64,000 bases of DNA from Nitrospirota bacterium (GTDB lineage Bacteria > Nitrospirota > Nitrospiria > Nitrospirales > Nitrospiraceae): contig NSIK01000010.1 of the NCBI GenBank assembly GCA_002737345.1, forward strand, positions 63,014-127,013. Reading direction: 5' to 3'. The stretch's first letter is position 1. Each line of letters opens with the position of its first letter. Both the position numbers and the translations under genes were made by a program. Below are positions 24,565 to 34,144 of this stretch, piece after piece. Under the pieces are notes generated by a model. The model had not been told where the DNA came from, did not search any database, and saw nothing but the letters and a program-made list of their open reading frames with translations.

Positions 24565-25651
24565 TCGTTCGCACGTTCGAAATCGTTCTCGCTTTCACCG
24601 GTTGCGGCGCCTCGGCGCCTCGACTTGGTGAGGGTGGACGTGCCTGACCCTGCGCGCGATCGCACAACCGCAACAACAGCCACTCAAGAATTCTCGCGGG
24701 ACGTCCCCCGCTTCCACCCTTCAATTTGGCATCAGCGTCTACGAGCAGCCCCAGTGCCTCCTGCAGATGGGCGTCGGGAAACTGATCGAGGAACGCACGC
24801 ACTTTGGATGGGTCCATCCGCAAGGTCCTGGCTGCTTCCCCCTCGCGGCCTCCCTGCCGTGCGATTTCCTTGACCTTCCAGAGTCTCCGATATTGCCAGG
24901 CCAGCGACCCGAGGATTCGCAGCGGTGCCTCCCCCGCCTCTAGATTCCTGGCCAGGATCGCCAATACCCGTCCTCGATTTCTCACCCCAATCGCCAAAGT
25001 CAAATCGAATACTGAGGCGCCCGGCTCTGTTCCCCGCAAGATCGCCACATCGGCGGCAGTGACTGCCACGCCTGGCGAGACGTAGGCGGCTAACTTTTCC
25101 AATTCACGACGGACCGAATAGAGCGAGCCGCCGCAGCCCTCTTGCAACAACTCAATGGCTTCGTTGTTGAGCCGGATCCCGACCCGCTCCGCATCCTGTT
25201 TCAGCCAGGGAAGCCATTGCACCTCTCTAAGGGGAGCACAATCGACCGTCACCGCGGACTTCGTGAGCGCCTGAGTGAATTTCAGCCGTCCATCGAGTTT
25301 CGGCGCGAGAAAAACTACGGTTGTGGAATCGTTCGGATTTTTCAAATAGGAAAGGATCGCCTCACATTCCTTCGCCGGCAATTTATCGGCCGCTTTCACC
25401 ACCACCACTCGTCTGGGAGCAAACACCGCCACTTCCAAGGCGCAAGTGACGATCTCCGACCCGCTCACGTCATCACCATAAAGCAGATTGCAATTGAAAT
25501 CGCTTTCGCCTTCCCCCAATAACGCAGTCTTCAGCGCCGCCAGAGCCATGTCGCGCAACAAATCTTCCTCGCCTGCAAACAGGTACAGCGGCGCGACCGT
25601 GCCTTGAGCAAGTTGCGCGGTAAGTTGTGCGGGAGAGATAGCTGAAGCCAT
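24539..25651 (-). CDS. holA: DNA polymerase III subunit delta
   Basis: The delta subunit opens the beta sliding clamp inside the clamp loader. It is 370 residues; the family is usually ~340, and the excess is a C-terminal basic/low-complexity tail (ARPPSPSRGAEAPQPVKA...) that overlaps rpsT. Recognisable parts are APLYLFAGEEDLLRDMALAA, VFAPRRVVVVKAADKLPAKE, TTVVFLAPKLDGRLKFTQAL, and the C-terminal LGSLAWQYRRLWKVKEIARQ. The ATG at 25651 (MASAISPAQL) is preferred over the long upstream extension. The leuS-lptE-holA order is the common Gram-negative arrangement. Confidence 0.9.
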   Translation of the reverse strand: MASAISPAQLTAQLAQGTVAPLYLFAGEEDLLRDMALAALKTALLGEGESDFNCNLLYGDDVSGSEIVTCALEVAVFAPRRVVVVKAADKLPAKECEAILSYLKNPNDSTTVVFLAPKLDGRLKFTQALTKSAVTVDCAPLREVQWLPWLKQDAERVGIRLNNEAIELLQEGCGGSLYSVRRELEKLAAYVSPGVAVTAADVAILRGTEPGASVFDLTLAIGVRNRGRVLAILARNLEAGEAPLRILGSLAWQYRRLWKVKEIARQGGREGEAARTLRMDPSKVRAFLDQFPDAHLQEALGLLVDADAKLKGGSGGRPARILEWLLLRLCDRAQGQARPPSPSRGAEAPQPVKARTISNVRTISVRQTRS

Positions 25652-25665
25652 GATCGCGATCCGAT

Positions 25666-26304
25666 TTATTTGACGGTTGTCTCCGTAGTGCTCTCCGCCG
25701 GCTTCACGGTCGGCTTTTCCAGCTGCCCCGACTCTAACTGGAGCAAAAAGCGGGAAGCTAGATCTGCCGCGATGAAACGGCCTGCCTGCTCCACGGCCCG
25801 GTTCTGCAGGACGCGGTTGAACTGCAAATCCGGCGTGATATAGAACTCCGAAGAGCCCTTCGCCGTTTGCGTCCACACGACACGTTTCGTCCTGGCCTCC
25901 GTCACCGTGACCGACATCGTCACCTCGGCGCGGCTTTCCAAAGTGGTGGTCATGCTGAAACTGAGGGATGGAATGCCGACCCCGAGAATTTGCCCGGACA
26001 ATACAAGATCGGCCGCCTCAGTATCCGGCACGACCTGCGCCCCGCTGCCGGAGGAAAACTCGTGACGCAGATAGTTGGTGAAGCGCGCCTCCAGGTTGGG
26101 CTCGAAACTCTTATTCTCCAAGGTCCTCACCACCAGCCTCGGCGGCGGGACCGTAGACGCAGGCGCTGCTGCGCTCCCGATGGTGGGCCCGGCTCCCTCT
26201 ACACGGAATTGATAGCCGCAGCCGGCGAGCGTTGCGAGCAGGACAAGACTGGCAGGGAAAACGAAACAGGCACGCGCGCCTCTAGTTTTCAATGGGTCTC
26301 GCAT
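25666..26304 (-). CDS. lptE: LPS-assembly lipoprotein LptE
   Basis: LptE plugs the LptD barrel and helps insert lipopolysaccharide into the outer membrane. The 212-residue protein has a lipoprotein signal (FPASLVLLATLAGCGYQFRV) in which the Cys and the following GYQF are hallmarks. Then come VRTLENKSFEPNLEARFTNY and a central AADLVLSGQILGV, AEVTMSVTVTEARTKRVVW, ending with the helix AVEQAGRFIAADLASRFLLQ. It lies between leuS and holA, the usual position. The C-terminal tail is rich in Thr and Glu. Its presence shows an LPS-bearing outer membrane. Confidence 0.9.
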   Translation of the reverse strand: MRDPLKTRGARACFVFPASLVLLATLAGCGYQFRVEGAGPTIGSAAAPASTVPPPRLVVRTLENKSFEPNLEARFTNYLRHEFSSGSGAQVVPDTEAADLVLSGQILGVGIPSLSFSMTTTLESRAEVTMSVTVTEARTKRVVWTQTAKGSSEFYITPDLQFNRVLQNRAVEQAGRFIAADLASRFLLQLESGQLEKPTVKPAESTTETTVK

Positions 26305-26335
26305 ATCTCGCCTTTCTCGCCACCCACGGCGACAT

Positions 26336-28771
26336 TCATACGACGAAGTTCATCAGCTTTTTCTCGACATACACGATCTTCTTCGGCTCCTGCCCCTGCA
26401 ACCACTCCGCGACCTGCACACGAGCCAGTCCCTCGACCTGCTCGCGAGTGGCATCGGTTCCCACCTCAAGTTTAGCGCGCAACTTTCCGTTCACCTGGAT
26501 CGGAATAGTCAACCGGTCGCTCACGGTCATGGCCGGATCGAAGATCGGCCAGGGCTGCTGAGACACGCTCGGCTTGTGCCCCAGCACCACCCACAATTCT
26601 TCCGCCAAATGAGGCGCGAAGGGGGCCAGCAGCAGCACAAAGGGGGCGAGCAGGGCCCGTGAACGAAGCTCGGTCTTCGTCATCTCGTTGGTAAAGATCA
26701 TCATCTGGGCGATCGCAGTATTGAACCGCAACCCTTCGATATCCTCGGTCACTTTCTTGATCGTCTGGTGGAGCAACCGCTGCTGTTCGAGCGTGGGAAC
26801 ATTCCCTACCACGGCATTCGACAGATGGCCTTCGTCGGTCACCATCAGCCGCCAGGACCGTTCGAGAAACCGCGTGACCCCTTCCACGCCTCGCGTGCTC
26901 CAGGGCTTCACGGCCTCCAGCGGGCCCATGAACATTTCATAGAGCCGCACCGCATCGGCCCCGAACTGGTCCATAATCTCGTCGGGATTAACGACGTTGC
27001 CGCGGGACTTCGACATCTTCTGATTGTCTTCCCCCAGCACAATCCCCTGGTGCACCAACTTTTTGAACGGCTCCGGGGTACTGATCGCCCCGATATCGTA
27101 CAAAACTTTGTGCCAAAAGCGCGCGTAGAGCAGATGCAGCACAGCATGTTCGCTGCCGCCGATGTAGAGGTCCACCGGCATCCAATACCGCTCCAATTCC
27201 GGATCGACGAGCTGCTGCTGGTTCTTCGGATCGATAAACCGCAGATAGTACCAACAGGAACCAGCCCACTGGGGCATCGTATTGGTCTCGCGGCGCGCCG
27301 CTACGCCGCTGGTCGGGTCGGTAGTCGTCAGCCAATCGGTGAGATTCGCCAGCGGGCTTTCGCCGTTCCCAGACGGTTTGAAGTTATTGGTCTCCGGCAA
27401 GAGCAGCGGCAGCTGCTCTTCTGGAATCGGAAGGGCCTGGCCATCCACCCACACAATGGGAAAGGGCTCGCCCCAATAACGCTGGCGGGCAAAAAGCCAG
27501 TCCCGCAACTTATAGTTCACGGCCTTACGGCCCTTACCCTGCGATTCTAAATGGGCCGTGATTTTCGGAATCGCATCCCCAGGCGTTAGTCCATCGATCG
27601 AAAATTTTTTATCCGGCGTGGTGGAATTGACGACCATGCCCTTGTCGGAGGAAACAAAAGCTTCCTGCGCGACCTGGCCGCCCGCGATCACTTCACGGAT
27701 CGGCAAGTCGTAGGTCTTTGCAAAGGCCCAATCTCGCTCATCATGCGCCGGCACAGCCATAATGGCCCCGGTCCCATAGCCCATCAAGACATAGTCGGCA
27801 ATCCAAATAGGCAGCCGCTCACCGTTCACCGGATTCACCGCATAGCCCCCGGTGAAGACCCCGGTCTTCTCCTTGTCGAGTTCCTGCCGTTGGAGATCGC
27901 TCTTTCTGGCAGCAGCCTCGCGATAGGCTGTGACATCCACACGGCGGTCAGCCGCCGTGACGACCTCCACGAGTGGATGCTCCGGAGACAACACCATATA
28001 CGTCGCGCCGAACAGGGTATCGGGCCTCGTGGTAAAGATCCGGACTGTGCCAGGGCAGCCGGCCAAATCGAATTCGACTTCCGCTCCGACCGATCGGCCG
28101 ATCCAGTTCTTCTGCATCTCCAAGGTGCTGGGCGGCCATTCGACCAGCTTCAAATCTTCGAGGAGCCGGTCTGCATAGGCCGTAATCTTGAGGACCCATT
28201 GGCGCATCGGCTTCCGCACCACACCGAACCCGCCGACCTCGCTTTTTCCGTCGATAATTTCTTCGTTGGCCAGCACCGTCCCCAGGGCAGGACACCAGTT
28301 CACCGGCACCTCCGCCACGTAGGCCAACCCCCGCTCGAACAGTTTCAAAAAGATCCACTGAGTCCAGCGATAATAGTCCGGGTCGATCGTGCTGACCTCC
28401 CGTTCCCAGTCATAGGACAGACCGACGCGTTTCATCTGGCGTTTGAACGTGGCAATGTTCTGGGCTGTCGTGACGACCGGATGAATGCCGGTCTTCACCG
28501 CATACTGTTCGGCCGGGAGCCCAAACGCGTCCCACCCCATCGGATGGAGCACATTAAACCCCCTCATGCGCTTGTAACGGGAGACGATGTCCGTAGCCGT
28601 ATAGCCTTCGAGGTGGCCGACGTGGAGGCCAGATCCGGAGGGATAGGGAAACATGTCCAAACAGTAGAATTTTGGCTTGGCTCTGTCGTCAGCCACCCGG
28701 AAGGTCCGGTGCTCCTCCCAATAGGCCTGCCACTTCACTTCCAGGGCGTGATGATCGTAGGTTTTGCTCAT
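26336..28771 (-). CDS. leuS: Leucyl-tRNA synthetase
   Basis: A class Ia synthetase of 811 residues. It starts [20 protein letters not shown] with the HIGH-type box at [20 protein letters not shown] (HVGH). An editing (CP1) domain with [20 protein letters not shown] follows. The KMSKS loop is [16 protein letters not shown], and the anticodon-binding region ends with [15 protein letters not shown] and [29 protein letters not shown]. The start is ATG at 28771. It heads the leuS-lptE-holA unit. Confidence 0.97.
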   Translation of the reverse strand: MSKTYDHHALEVKWQAYWEEHRTFRVADDRAKPKFYCLDMFPYPSGSGLHVGHLEGYTATDIVSRYKRMRGFNVLHPMGWDAFGLPAEQYAVKTGIHPVVTTAQNIATFKRQMKRVGLSYDWEREVSTIDPDYYRWTQWIFLKLFERGLAYVAEVPVNWCPALGTVLANEEIIDGKSEVGGFGVVRKPMRQWVLKITAYADRLLEDLKLVEWPPSTLEMQKNWIGRSVGAEVEFDLAGCPGTVRIFTTRPDTLFGATYMVLSPEHPLVEVVTAADRRVDVTAYREAAARKSDLQRQELDKEKTGVFTGGYAVNPVNGERLPIWIADYVLMGYGTGAIMAVPAHDERDWAFAKTYDLPIREVIAGGQVAQEAFVSSDKGMVVNSTTPDKKFSIDGLTPGDAIPKITAHLESQGKGRKAVNYKLRDWLFARQRYWGEPFPIVWVDGQALPIPEEQLPLLLPETNNFKPSGNGESPLANLTDWLTTTDPTSGVAARRETNTMPQWAGSCWYYLRFIDPKNQQQLVDPELERYWMPVDLYIGGSEHAVLHLLYARFWHKVLYDIGAISTPEPFKKLVHQGIVLGEDNQKMSKSRGNVVNPDEIMDQFGADAVRLYEMFMGPLEAVKPWSTRGVEGVTRFLERSWRLMVTDEGHLSNAVVGNVPTLEQQRLLHQTIKKVTEDIEGLRFNTAIAQMMIFTNEMTKTELRSRALLAPFVLLLAPFAPHLAEELWVVLGHKPSVSQQPWPIFDPAMTVSDRLTIPIQVNGKLRAKLEVGTDATREQVEGLARVQVAEWLQGQEPKKIVYVEKKLMNFVV

Positions 28772-28868
28772 ACCATGCTATATCGCGGAGAGATAGAAAA
28801 AGAGGAAGGACTCTAGCACAGACCCCTGGGGGTCACAAGATTCGCTACGCCCATCGGAACGCTCGGTT

Positions 28869-28877
28869 TGCTATACT
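28869..28877 (+). promoter_or_regulatory. Candidate extended -10 promoter element
   Basis: TGcTATACT ends 10 bases before the ATG at 28888, so the transcript would be nearly leaderless. There is no good -35. Confidence 0.35.
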
Positions 28878-28887
28878 GCGGCTTCTG

Positions 28888-29544
28888 ATGGGACTCTACG
28901 GCCGCCACATATTTCCTCGGCTCATGGACCTCGTCATGAGCGGGGCAGAGTTCCGGCAACTCCGGGTTGCACTGTTGCATGCAGCAGGGGGCCAGGTGCT
29001 GGAGATTGGCCTGGGAACCGGACTGAATCTGCCACATTATCCCAACATTGTTTCACGGTTATGCGCAGTCGATCCCTTCCCCATGCTGCCCGATCGTCTC
29101 GCGGCGCGAAGAGAGACCGCACCGTTCCCTATCGAAATTTCTCGCCTCAGCGCGGAAACGCTCCCCTTCGATGATCAAACCTTCGACTGCGTCGTGAGCA
29201 CCTGGACCCTCTGCACCATTCCCGATCCGGTACAGGCGCTCCGCGAAGTCCGCCGAGTCCTGAAGCCTGATGGAACATTTCTCTTTCTGGAACATGGCAG
29301 GAGCGAGGAGGCAAGGATTGCGGCCTGGCAGGATCGATTGAACCCGCTCCAGCGAGTGATCGGCTGTGGCTGCAACCTGAACCGGAAGATCGATCAGCTT
29401 ATCGAACAAGCGGGGCTCACGATCCGGCAGCTGGATCGGTTCCAGATGCGGAACGTCCCACGATTGGGCGGAGCAATGTACCGGGGAGCGGCTGTGCCGG
29501 CTGCCTCATCGTCCTTGCGGCAGCGGCCTCTTTATGAGGGTTGA
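28888..29544 (+). CDS. Class I SAM-dependent methyltransferase
   Basis: A 218-residue Rossmann-fold methyltransferase. The SAM-binding motif I is GGQVLEIGLGTGLNLPHY, followed by RLCAVDPFPMLPDRLAARRE (motif II). FDDQTFDCVVSTWTLCTIPD is the motif IV-type segment, and VQALREVRRVLKPDGTFLFL continues into EHGRS. This is the methyltransf_11 type that acts on small molecules such as lipids or quinones. The ATG at 28888 is preferred; the 72-residue extension in the track lies antisense to leuS. The last 39 bases overlap the convergent HAD gene. The substrate is unknown. Confidence 0.85.
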   Translation: MGLYGRHIFPRLMDLVMSGAEFRQLRVALLHAAGGQVLEIGLGTGLNLPHYPNIVSRLCAVDPFPMLPDRLAARRETAPFPIEISRLSAETLPFDDQTFDCVVSTWTLCTIPDPVQALREVRRVLKPDGTFLFLEHGRSEEARIAAWQDRLNPLQRVIGCGCNLNRKIDQLIEQAGLTIRQLDRFQMRNVPRLGGAMYRGAAVPAASSSLRQRPLYEG

Positions 29545-30189
29545 TAGGTTCTCGACCGATCGAAAAGAGACGGAGGGAACCGGCGGCAGCTGAGAGCTGG
29601 ACTTCGCGCTATGGACCAAATGCGCGATGCCGAAATCCTTGGCGGCAGCCAGACAACCTTCATCGTCGTCGATAAACAACGCTCGCTCAGGGTTGAACCC
29701 CACCAACTGCTGACAGGCAGGCCAATAGGCTGAGCGCATTTTCAAATAGCCCACCTCAGAGGCCGTCACGATGCGGTCCACATGCCGGTCGAGGCCCGTC
29801 TTGGCTATCTTCACGTCCACGCCAGCTTGATGAGCGTTCGTCAAGATCGTGACCCGCCGCCCCAGAATCTTGAGATCACGGAGGAACGTTTCTGTGCTCG
29901 GCAAGAACCCCACCAGATGGTCCAGCTCCTTATGCAGGGCCACCACATCGATCCCCACCCGCTCGGTCCAATAGTCCAAATCGGTCCAAGCCAGCTCCCC
30001 CTCGACCGACTGGTACATGGCCATCAATCGATCGCGGGACCCCTCGTGGGTCAGCCCATGCAGGACAGCATAACGACGCGGCAACTCCTCTTCGAAGAAG
30101 AAGTTGTCGAAATGACGATCCAGCAAGGTGCCGTCCATGTCGAGCAAGACATCGTCGATTTCGTCCCAATTCAAGTAAAACGGCGTCAT
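29506..30189 (-). CDS. HAD hydrolase, YrfG-like (GMP/IMP 5'-nucleotidase-type)
   Basis: A 227-residue HAD-superfamily phosphatase. Motif I is IDDVLLDMDGTLLDRHFDN (DxDGT), a helical cap follows (LDYWTERVGIDVVALHKEL), motif II is RRVTILTNAHQAGVDVKIAK, motif III is the Lys of VGYLKMRSAYWP and motif IV is ERALFIDDDEGCLAAAKDFG. FNNFF-type residues after DGTLLD and the general length resemble YrfG, which dephosphorylates purine nucleotides. The family is secure; substrate remains inferred. It overlaps the convergent methyltransferase gene by 39 bases. Confidence 0.82.
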   Translation of the reverse strand: MTPFYLNWDEIDDVLLDMDGTLLDRHFDNFFFEEELPRRYAVLHGLTHEGSRDRLMAMYQSVEGELAWTDLDYWTERVGIDVVALHKELDHLVGFLPSTETFLRDLKILGRRVTILTNAHQAGVDVKIAKTGLDRHVDRIVTASEVGYLKMRSAYWPACQQLVGFNPERALFIDDDEGCLAAAKDFGIAHLVHSAKSSSQLPPVPSVSFRSVENLSTLIKRPLPQGR

Positions 30190-30260
30190 TTGAGGTGAGT
30201 GTACCTGACGGTGGTTGTGTTTGCCAAAAATCTTGTGCTACGGTCGGAATATACTTTTCT

Positions 30261-31667
30261 ATGCCACGCACTAAAAAATCCAAAAATATCCCAGTCGAAG
30301 AGGCCGTACCGGAAGAAACGGTACCGGCCCTGCTGCACACGACGGCGGCTCACCCGCCTATTGTGGCCATCATCGGTCGCCCCAACGTCGGCAAGTCGAC
30401 GCTCTTCAATCGCATGCTCGGCAAACGCACGGCCATCGTGGACGACGTCCCCGGCGTCACGCGGGATCGCAACTACGCCGACGCCACCTATCGAAATCGT
30501 CCCTACCGCCTGGTCGATACGGGGGGCCTAGACCCGACCGCTTCGGAAAGCATGTTGATTCTCATCAAGCGGCAGTCGGAGCTCGCCATTGCAGAAGCGG
30601 ACATTTTGATCCTGTTGATGGACGGCCGGACCGGACTCACGACCCCAGACCATGCCGTCGTCCGTCTCTTGCGCGGCACGACGAAACCCCTGTTCGTGGT
30701 GATCAATAAGATCGACACGCCCAAGGTCGAACCGCTCGTGGCCGATTTCTATCAGTTGGGTACAGAGACGCTCTATCCGATCTCTGCGGAACATGGGATC
30801 GGCGTCTCCGACCTCCTGGACGCAATCTACCCGCTCCTCCCGGTCCCGGATGAGAGCCCTGAGAAATCGACGATCCCCCGCATCGCCGTCGTGGGACGGC
30901 CGAATGTCGGCAAATCCACGCTGGTCAATGCCGTGCTCGGAGAAGACCGCGTGGTGGTCAGCGACGTGCCTGGCACCACCAGAGATTCCATCGATTCGCT
31001 CGCCCTCCATAAGGGACGAACCTATCTCTTCACAGATACGGCCGGCATCAGGCGGCGCGGAAAGATCGACCGGGGCATTGAAGGCTATAGCGTGGTCCGA
31101 TCGCACCTGGCCATCGGCCGATCCGATCTTGGAATCTTGCTACTCGACGCCGCGGAAGGCGTGACCGAACAGGACACCAAAATCGCCGGCGTCATCATCA
31201 AGCAAGGCCGGGCCTGCTTCCTTATCGTCAATAAATGGGATCTCCGTGAGGGCGATCACGAGGCGCGCCAGGAAGTCGAACTGGAACTCAAGCGGCGCTT
31301 TCCCTTCCTGGCCTGGGCACCGGTGCTCTTTGCCTCAGCATCACACCCCGATTCGCTGGGCCAGCTCTTCCCGACCATCGACCGAGTCTATGCGGCATTC
31401 TCCAAACGAATCCCGACCGGCGCGTTAAACAAGTTCCTGCAGGAAATTCTGACCACCCATCCCCTGCCGGTACGGAAGGGCAAACCGACGAAAATTACCA
31501 AGTCGGCCTTTATGACCCAAGTCGCGACCCAACCACCGGTCTTTGCGTTGTTTGTCGGTCACCCAGACAATATCACTCCCAGCTACCTCCGCTTTCTCGA
31601 AAACCAAATCCGCGAGGAATATGGGTTCGAGGGCACCCCGATTCGCTTGCTCGTCCGCAAGAAATAA
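30261..31667 (+). CDS. der: Ribosome-associated GTPase Der (EngA)
   Basis: Der has two consecutive Era-like GTPase domains and is needed for 50S maturation. Domain 1 begins VAIIGRPNVGKSTLFNRMLG and domain 2 IAVVGRPNVGKSTLVNAVLG. The G3/G4 motifs are DTGG/NKID and DTAGI/NKWD. The KH-like C-terminal domain is present (KAGRPTKI equivalent VRKGKPTKITKSAFMTQVAT, then PSYLRFLENQIREEYGFEGTPI). The 468-residue length fits. The ATG at 30261 (MPRTKKSKN) begins a basic N-terminal tail; the longer ORF in the track is rejected. Confidence 0.95.
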   Translation: MPRTKKSKNIPVEEAVPEETVPALLHTTAAHPPIVAIIGRPNVGKSTLFNRMLGKRTAIVDDVPGVTRDRNYADATYRNRPYRLVDTGGLDPTASESMLILIKRQSELAIAEADILILLMDGRTGLTTPDHAVVRLLRGTTKPLFVVINKIDTPKVEPLVADFYQLGTETLYPISAEHGIGVSDLLDAIYPLLPVPDESPEKSTIPRIAVVGRPNVGKSTLVNAVLGEDRVVVSDVPGTTRDSIDSLALHKGRTYLFTDTAGIRRRGKIDRGIEGYSVVRSHLAIGRSDLGILLLDAAEGVTEQDTKIAGVIIKQGRACFLIVNKWDLREGDHEARQEVELELKRRFPFLAWAPVLFASASHPDSLGQLFPTIDRVYAAFSKRIPTGALNKFLQEILTTHPLPVRKGKPTKITKSAFMTQVATQPPVFALFVGHPDNITPSYLRFLENQIREEYGFEGTPIRLLVRKK

Positions 31668-31921
31668 CTGCAATTTCCGCCACTACGACACCACCTTCGC
31701 AAAAATTGATCGCGCTATTCGCTGCGTACGATGGGCTCGCATCCGAACCGATCCCGCCTGTCCTGACAGAGTTTTGCCATAACCTGCTGGCGCAGCGTCA
31801 ACCTCGCGTCGAACCCTAGAGTTGGGGAGCGTTCGAAATGCGCCGCACCGATCCAGGATCGGGAATCAGGGCGTTCACCTTGACTCCCCCCGAGGTATCA
31901 TGTTATTGGCAAAAAGTGATT

Positions 31922-32698
31922 ATGCACGCTGCAGCCCTCGCGTTCCTCCTCGTGAGCCCCGTTTCGGCCGCGGAGTTGCCGGCTACCGCCACGATACCAG
32001 CCCCCCCGGTCATCGAAAGCCCTGCAATCCTCGCCCAGAATCAAGCTGACCCCTCCATCCGATTACGGGGATCGGTCTGGCAAACCAAAGCCGGGATCGT
32101 TTTTCTTAGAACTCCAATCGGTCTATTGTCCCTCAGCTCCAAAACGACATTGAAGGATATCAAAGCCTCGCACGAGGTACGCCTGTGGGTCCATGGACAT
32201 GATACGATCGTCGAGATCCGCAAGAGGACCGACGGCTCACTGGTCCACCGCTATCTCAGCGGGCCCCTGACGCGCGGGACCGAGGATCCCAACACGCTGC
32301 TCTGGTGGGGGCCGGACGGAAACCAGATCGTCCATGTCGGCACAGCGGAAAAGCGCCTCGCGGACTACAAGGAGGGAGATCGGCTGACCGTCGAAGTCGA
32401 CGACACGAACACCATCCGCGGGGTGCACGATCTGCAATTCGACCTGCAAGTCAGCCAGATCCCACACGCCGGCGCCGACGTGCAGCTCTTCCTGTCGGGA
32501 ACCGTCGCCAAACTCAAATCGAACTTCGTGCTGCTCCGCACCCCCATCGGCCTGGTGATGCTCAATTCAAAGATTGGGGTTCCTTCGGTGAAGGTAGGCC
32601 AGTCGTTGACTGTACGCATCGACCATGAGCAAGTCACTATCGCCCTCCCATCAACGAAGGCGCCGATTGCACGACCCGGTGCCCCAGGGGTCTACTGA
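31922..32698 (+). CDS. Exported protein with two tandem beta-repeats, in sigma-factor operon
   Basis: A 258-residue protein with a signal peptide (MHAAALAFLLVSPVSAAELP). The mature part contains the same unit twice: VWQTKAGIVFLRTPIGLLSL with SSKTTLKDIK, and VAKLKSNFVLLRTPIGLVML with NSKIGVPSVK. A connecting segment (LVHRYLSGPLTRG...LLWWGPDGNQIVHVGTAEK) follows the first repeat. I do not recognise the family. It is 3 bases upstream of the ECF sigma factor, so it is part of the same transcript. A TTGACT lies about 40 bases before the ATG but with a poor -10. It may be a periplasmic partner or target of the sigma system. Confidence 0.75.
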   Translation: MHAAALAFLLVSPVSAAELPATATIPAPPVIESPAILAQNQADPSIRLRGSVWQTKAGIVFLRTPIGLLSLSSKTTLKDIKASHEVRLWVHGHDTIVEIRKRTDGSLVHRYLSGPLTRGTEDPNTLLWWGPDGNQIVHVGTAEKRLADYKEGDRLTVEVDDTNTIRGVHDLQFDLQVSQIPHAGADVQLFLSGTVAKLKSNFVLLRTPIGLVMLNSKIGVPSVKVGQSLTVRIDHEQVTIALPSTKAPIARPGAPGVY

Positions 32699-32701
32699 GC
32701 C

Positions 32702-33319
32702 ATGGCCACAGCCCTCAAAAACCGCTCTCAACCACTCCCTGCACAAGGGCTAGACGAATTTGGCACGCTCTATCGAGACCACGTCGATCTGGTTTACCGT
32801 TACGCCCATCGCCTCTGCGGAGAAACGGAGGCGGCGAAAGATCTCGTCCAGGAGACCTTTCTCAATGCCTACCGGGGGCTCAAGAATTTTCGCGGGGACG
32901 CGCGGATCTCGACCTGGCTCTACACCATTGCGTCACGCACCTGCATGAAGATGCGGCGCAAGCGAAAGGGCGAGCCGGAGCACGAACTCTCGCTCGATGA
33001 ATTTGTGCCCACCTCGGAAGGAGAGTTTCGCCTCCAGATCCCGACGGAGGGACTCAGTCCCGAAGAGGCGCTGGAAAACAAGGAACTCCGGCGGGCCCTC
33101 GACCAGGCGATCAACAAACTGCCGAAAAAATACCGCATGGTCCTAATCCTTTGCGACATGGAAGAGGTCAGCGCCAAGGAAGTCGGCACGATCATGAGCC
33201 TCAATGAACGGGCCGTGAAATCGCGGCTGCATCGGGCGCGTTTATTCGTCCGGCGGGAGCTCAGCGCCCGCGGCATCCTCGATGAAAATGACCACAAGTC
33301 GAGGAGCTTGCGCTCATGA
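32702..33319 (+). CDS. ECF-type RNA polymerase sigma factor
   Basis: A 205-residue sigma-70 relative with region 2 (LVYRYAHRLCGETEAAKDLVQETFLNAYRG, then FRGDARISTWLYTIASRTCM) and region 4 (LDQAINKLPKKYRMVLILCDMEEVSAKEVG, RAVKSRLHRARLFVRREL). Region 3 is absent, as expected of an ECF (group 4) factor. It is followed immediately by a zinc-finger anti-sigma gene whose ATG overlaps the stop (ATGA). Such pairs sense envelope or oxidative stress. The promoters it recognises are unknown, and a cupredoxin and two exported proteins nearby are likely regulon members. Confidence 0.93.
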   Translation: MATALKNRSQPLPAQGLDEFGTLYRDHVDLVYRYAHRLCGETEAAKDLVQETFLNAYRGLKNFRGDARISTWLYTIASRTCMKMRRKRKGEPEHELSLDEFVPTSEGEFRLQIPTEGLSPEEALENKELRRALDQAINKLPKKYRMVLILCDMEEVSAKEVGTIMSLNERAVKSRLHRARLFVRRELSARGILDENDHKSRSLRS

Positions 33320-33621
33320 CCAAGAAAAAGACCGCGACGCCACACACGAAACAGACCAAACCGTCCTCGCGCCATAAAGCAGGGCGAGGCCATTGCTTGA
33401 AACTTCTTCGACAACTCTCTGCCTATATCGACGGAGAACTCGCCTCCGACATTTGCAAAGAAATACGCAGCCACCTCGGCGCCTGTCCGAATTGCGAGGT
33501 CTTCATCCTCTCCCTCCAACAAACCGTCATCCTCTGCCGACACCGGCCGGTCCCACCCTTGAAATCGGCCGACCGAGTTGCCCTGCGCCGCGCCATCCTC
33601 AAGAAGGCCAACGCCAAGTGA
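33316..33621 (+). CDS. Zinc-finger anti-sigma factor (zf-HC2 type), no transmembrane helix
   Basis: A 101-residue protein with a basic N-terminal tail and the anti-sigma zinc-binding motif SHLGACPNCEVF (HxxxCxxC), preceded by the helix LRQLSAYIDGELASDICKEI. It ends after ~30 more residues with no transmembrane segment, so it is a soluble anti-sigma like RsrA/ChrR types rather than a membrane-bound RseA-like one. It overlaps the sigma factor by 4 bases (ATGA) and its TGA overlaps the cupredoxin GTG start. Metal or redox sensing through the Zn-Cys centre is plausible. Confidence 0.85.
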   Translation: MTKKKTATPHTKQTKPSSRHKAGRGHCLKLLRQLSAYIDGELASDICKEIRSHLGACPNCEVFILSLQQTVILCRHRPVPPLKSADRVALRRAILKKANAK

Positions 33622-34019
33622 AAGGAACGGTCTGGCTCATAGGCCTGGCCTGGCTGCTAACTGTTCCTGCCTCTGCGCTTTCCGGCGACCTCGACATGGA
33701 ATCGATCACCGTCGAGATCCATGGACGGATGTTCATCCCAGACCGCATTACCCTCCATGCCGGACGTAAGACCGCGCTGCGATTCCGTAATCACGATACG
33801 GAGCTCCATACCGTGGTGGCCAAGGAACTCTTCCTCGGCGTCAATCTCAACGTGGGCGGCAATGGAGCTCCGGAATTCTCTCCCGATGGGCTCACCAGAG
33901 TCATCATCCCACCTGACGGGCTGGCGGAGATTCAGTTCACGCCGACCGGCGCCGGAACGTTCCCCTACCGATGCGACATGCCAGGTCATGACATGCGCGC
34001 CGTGATTGTCGTCGAATAG
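33618..34019 (+). CDS. Exported cupredoxin-domain protein
   Basis: A 133-residue protein starting at a GTG that overlaps the anti-sigma stop (GTGA). A signal peptide (VWLIGLAWLLTVPASALSGD) is followed by a blue-copper fold: ITVEIHGRMFIPDRITLHAG, then LRFRNHDTELHTVVAKELF with the first His ligand, and FPYRCDMPGHDMRAVIVVE at the C-terminus with Cys, His and Met ligands. It is a type-1 copper protein, probably an electron carrier or copper-binding protein in the periplasm. Being the third gene after sigma and anti-sigma suggests copper or redox stress control. Confidence 0.88.
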   Translation: MKGTVWLIGLAWLLTVPASALSGDLDMESITVEIHGRMFIPDRITLHAGRKTALRFRNHDTELHTVVAKELFLGVNLNVGGNGAPEFSPDGLTRVIIPPDGLAEIQFTPTGAGTFPYRCDMPGHDMRAVIVVE

Positions 34020-34073
34020 CTGGGAATCTGCTCCTGCCCGATCCGTCCTTCGTGTCCCGCTCCTGCCTGCCTC

Positions 34074-34103
34074 TTTCAGATGCTCAAAGCAGCGTGGTAC
34101 AGT
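34074..34103 (+). promoter_or_regulatory. Candidate promoter of the 34145 gene
   Basis: TTTCAG, an 18-base spacer and TGgTACAGT (an extended -10), with the expected start ~35 bases before the ATG. Confidence 0.4.
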
Positions 34104-34144
34104 GCAGGCTTCGTCCCGTCTTTCATTTTAGGAGCCTGTACGAC

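Noticed and set aside
27743-28816. 357-residue plus-strand ORF
   Set aside because: Shadow of leuS.
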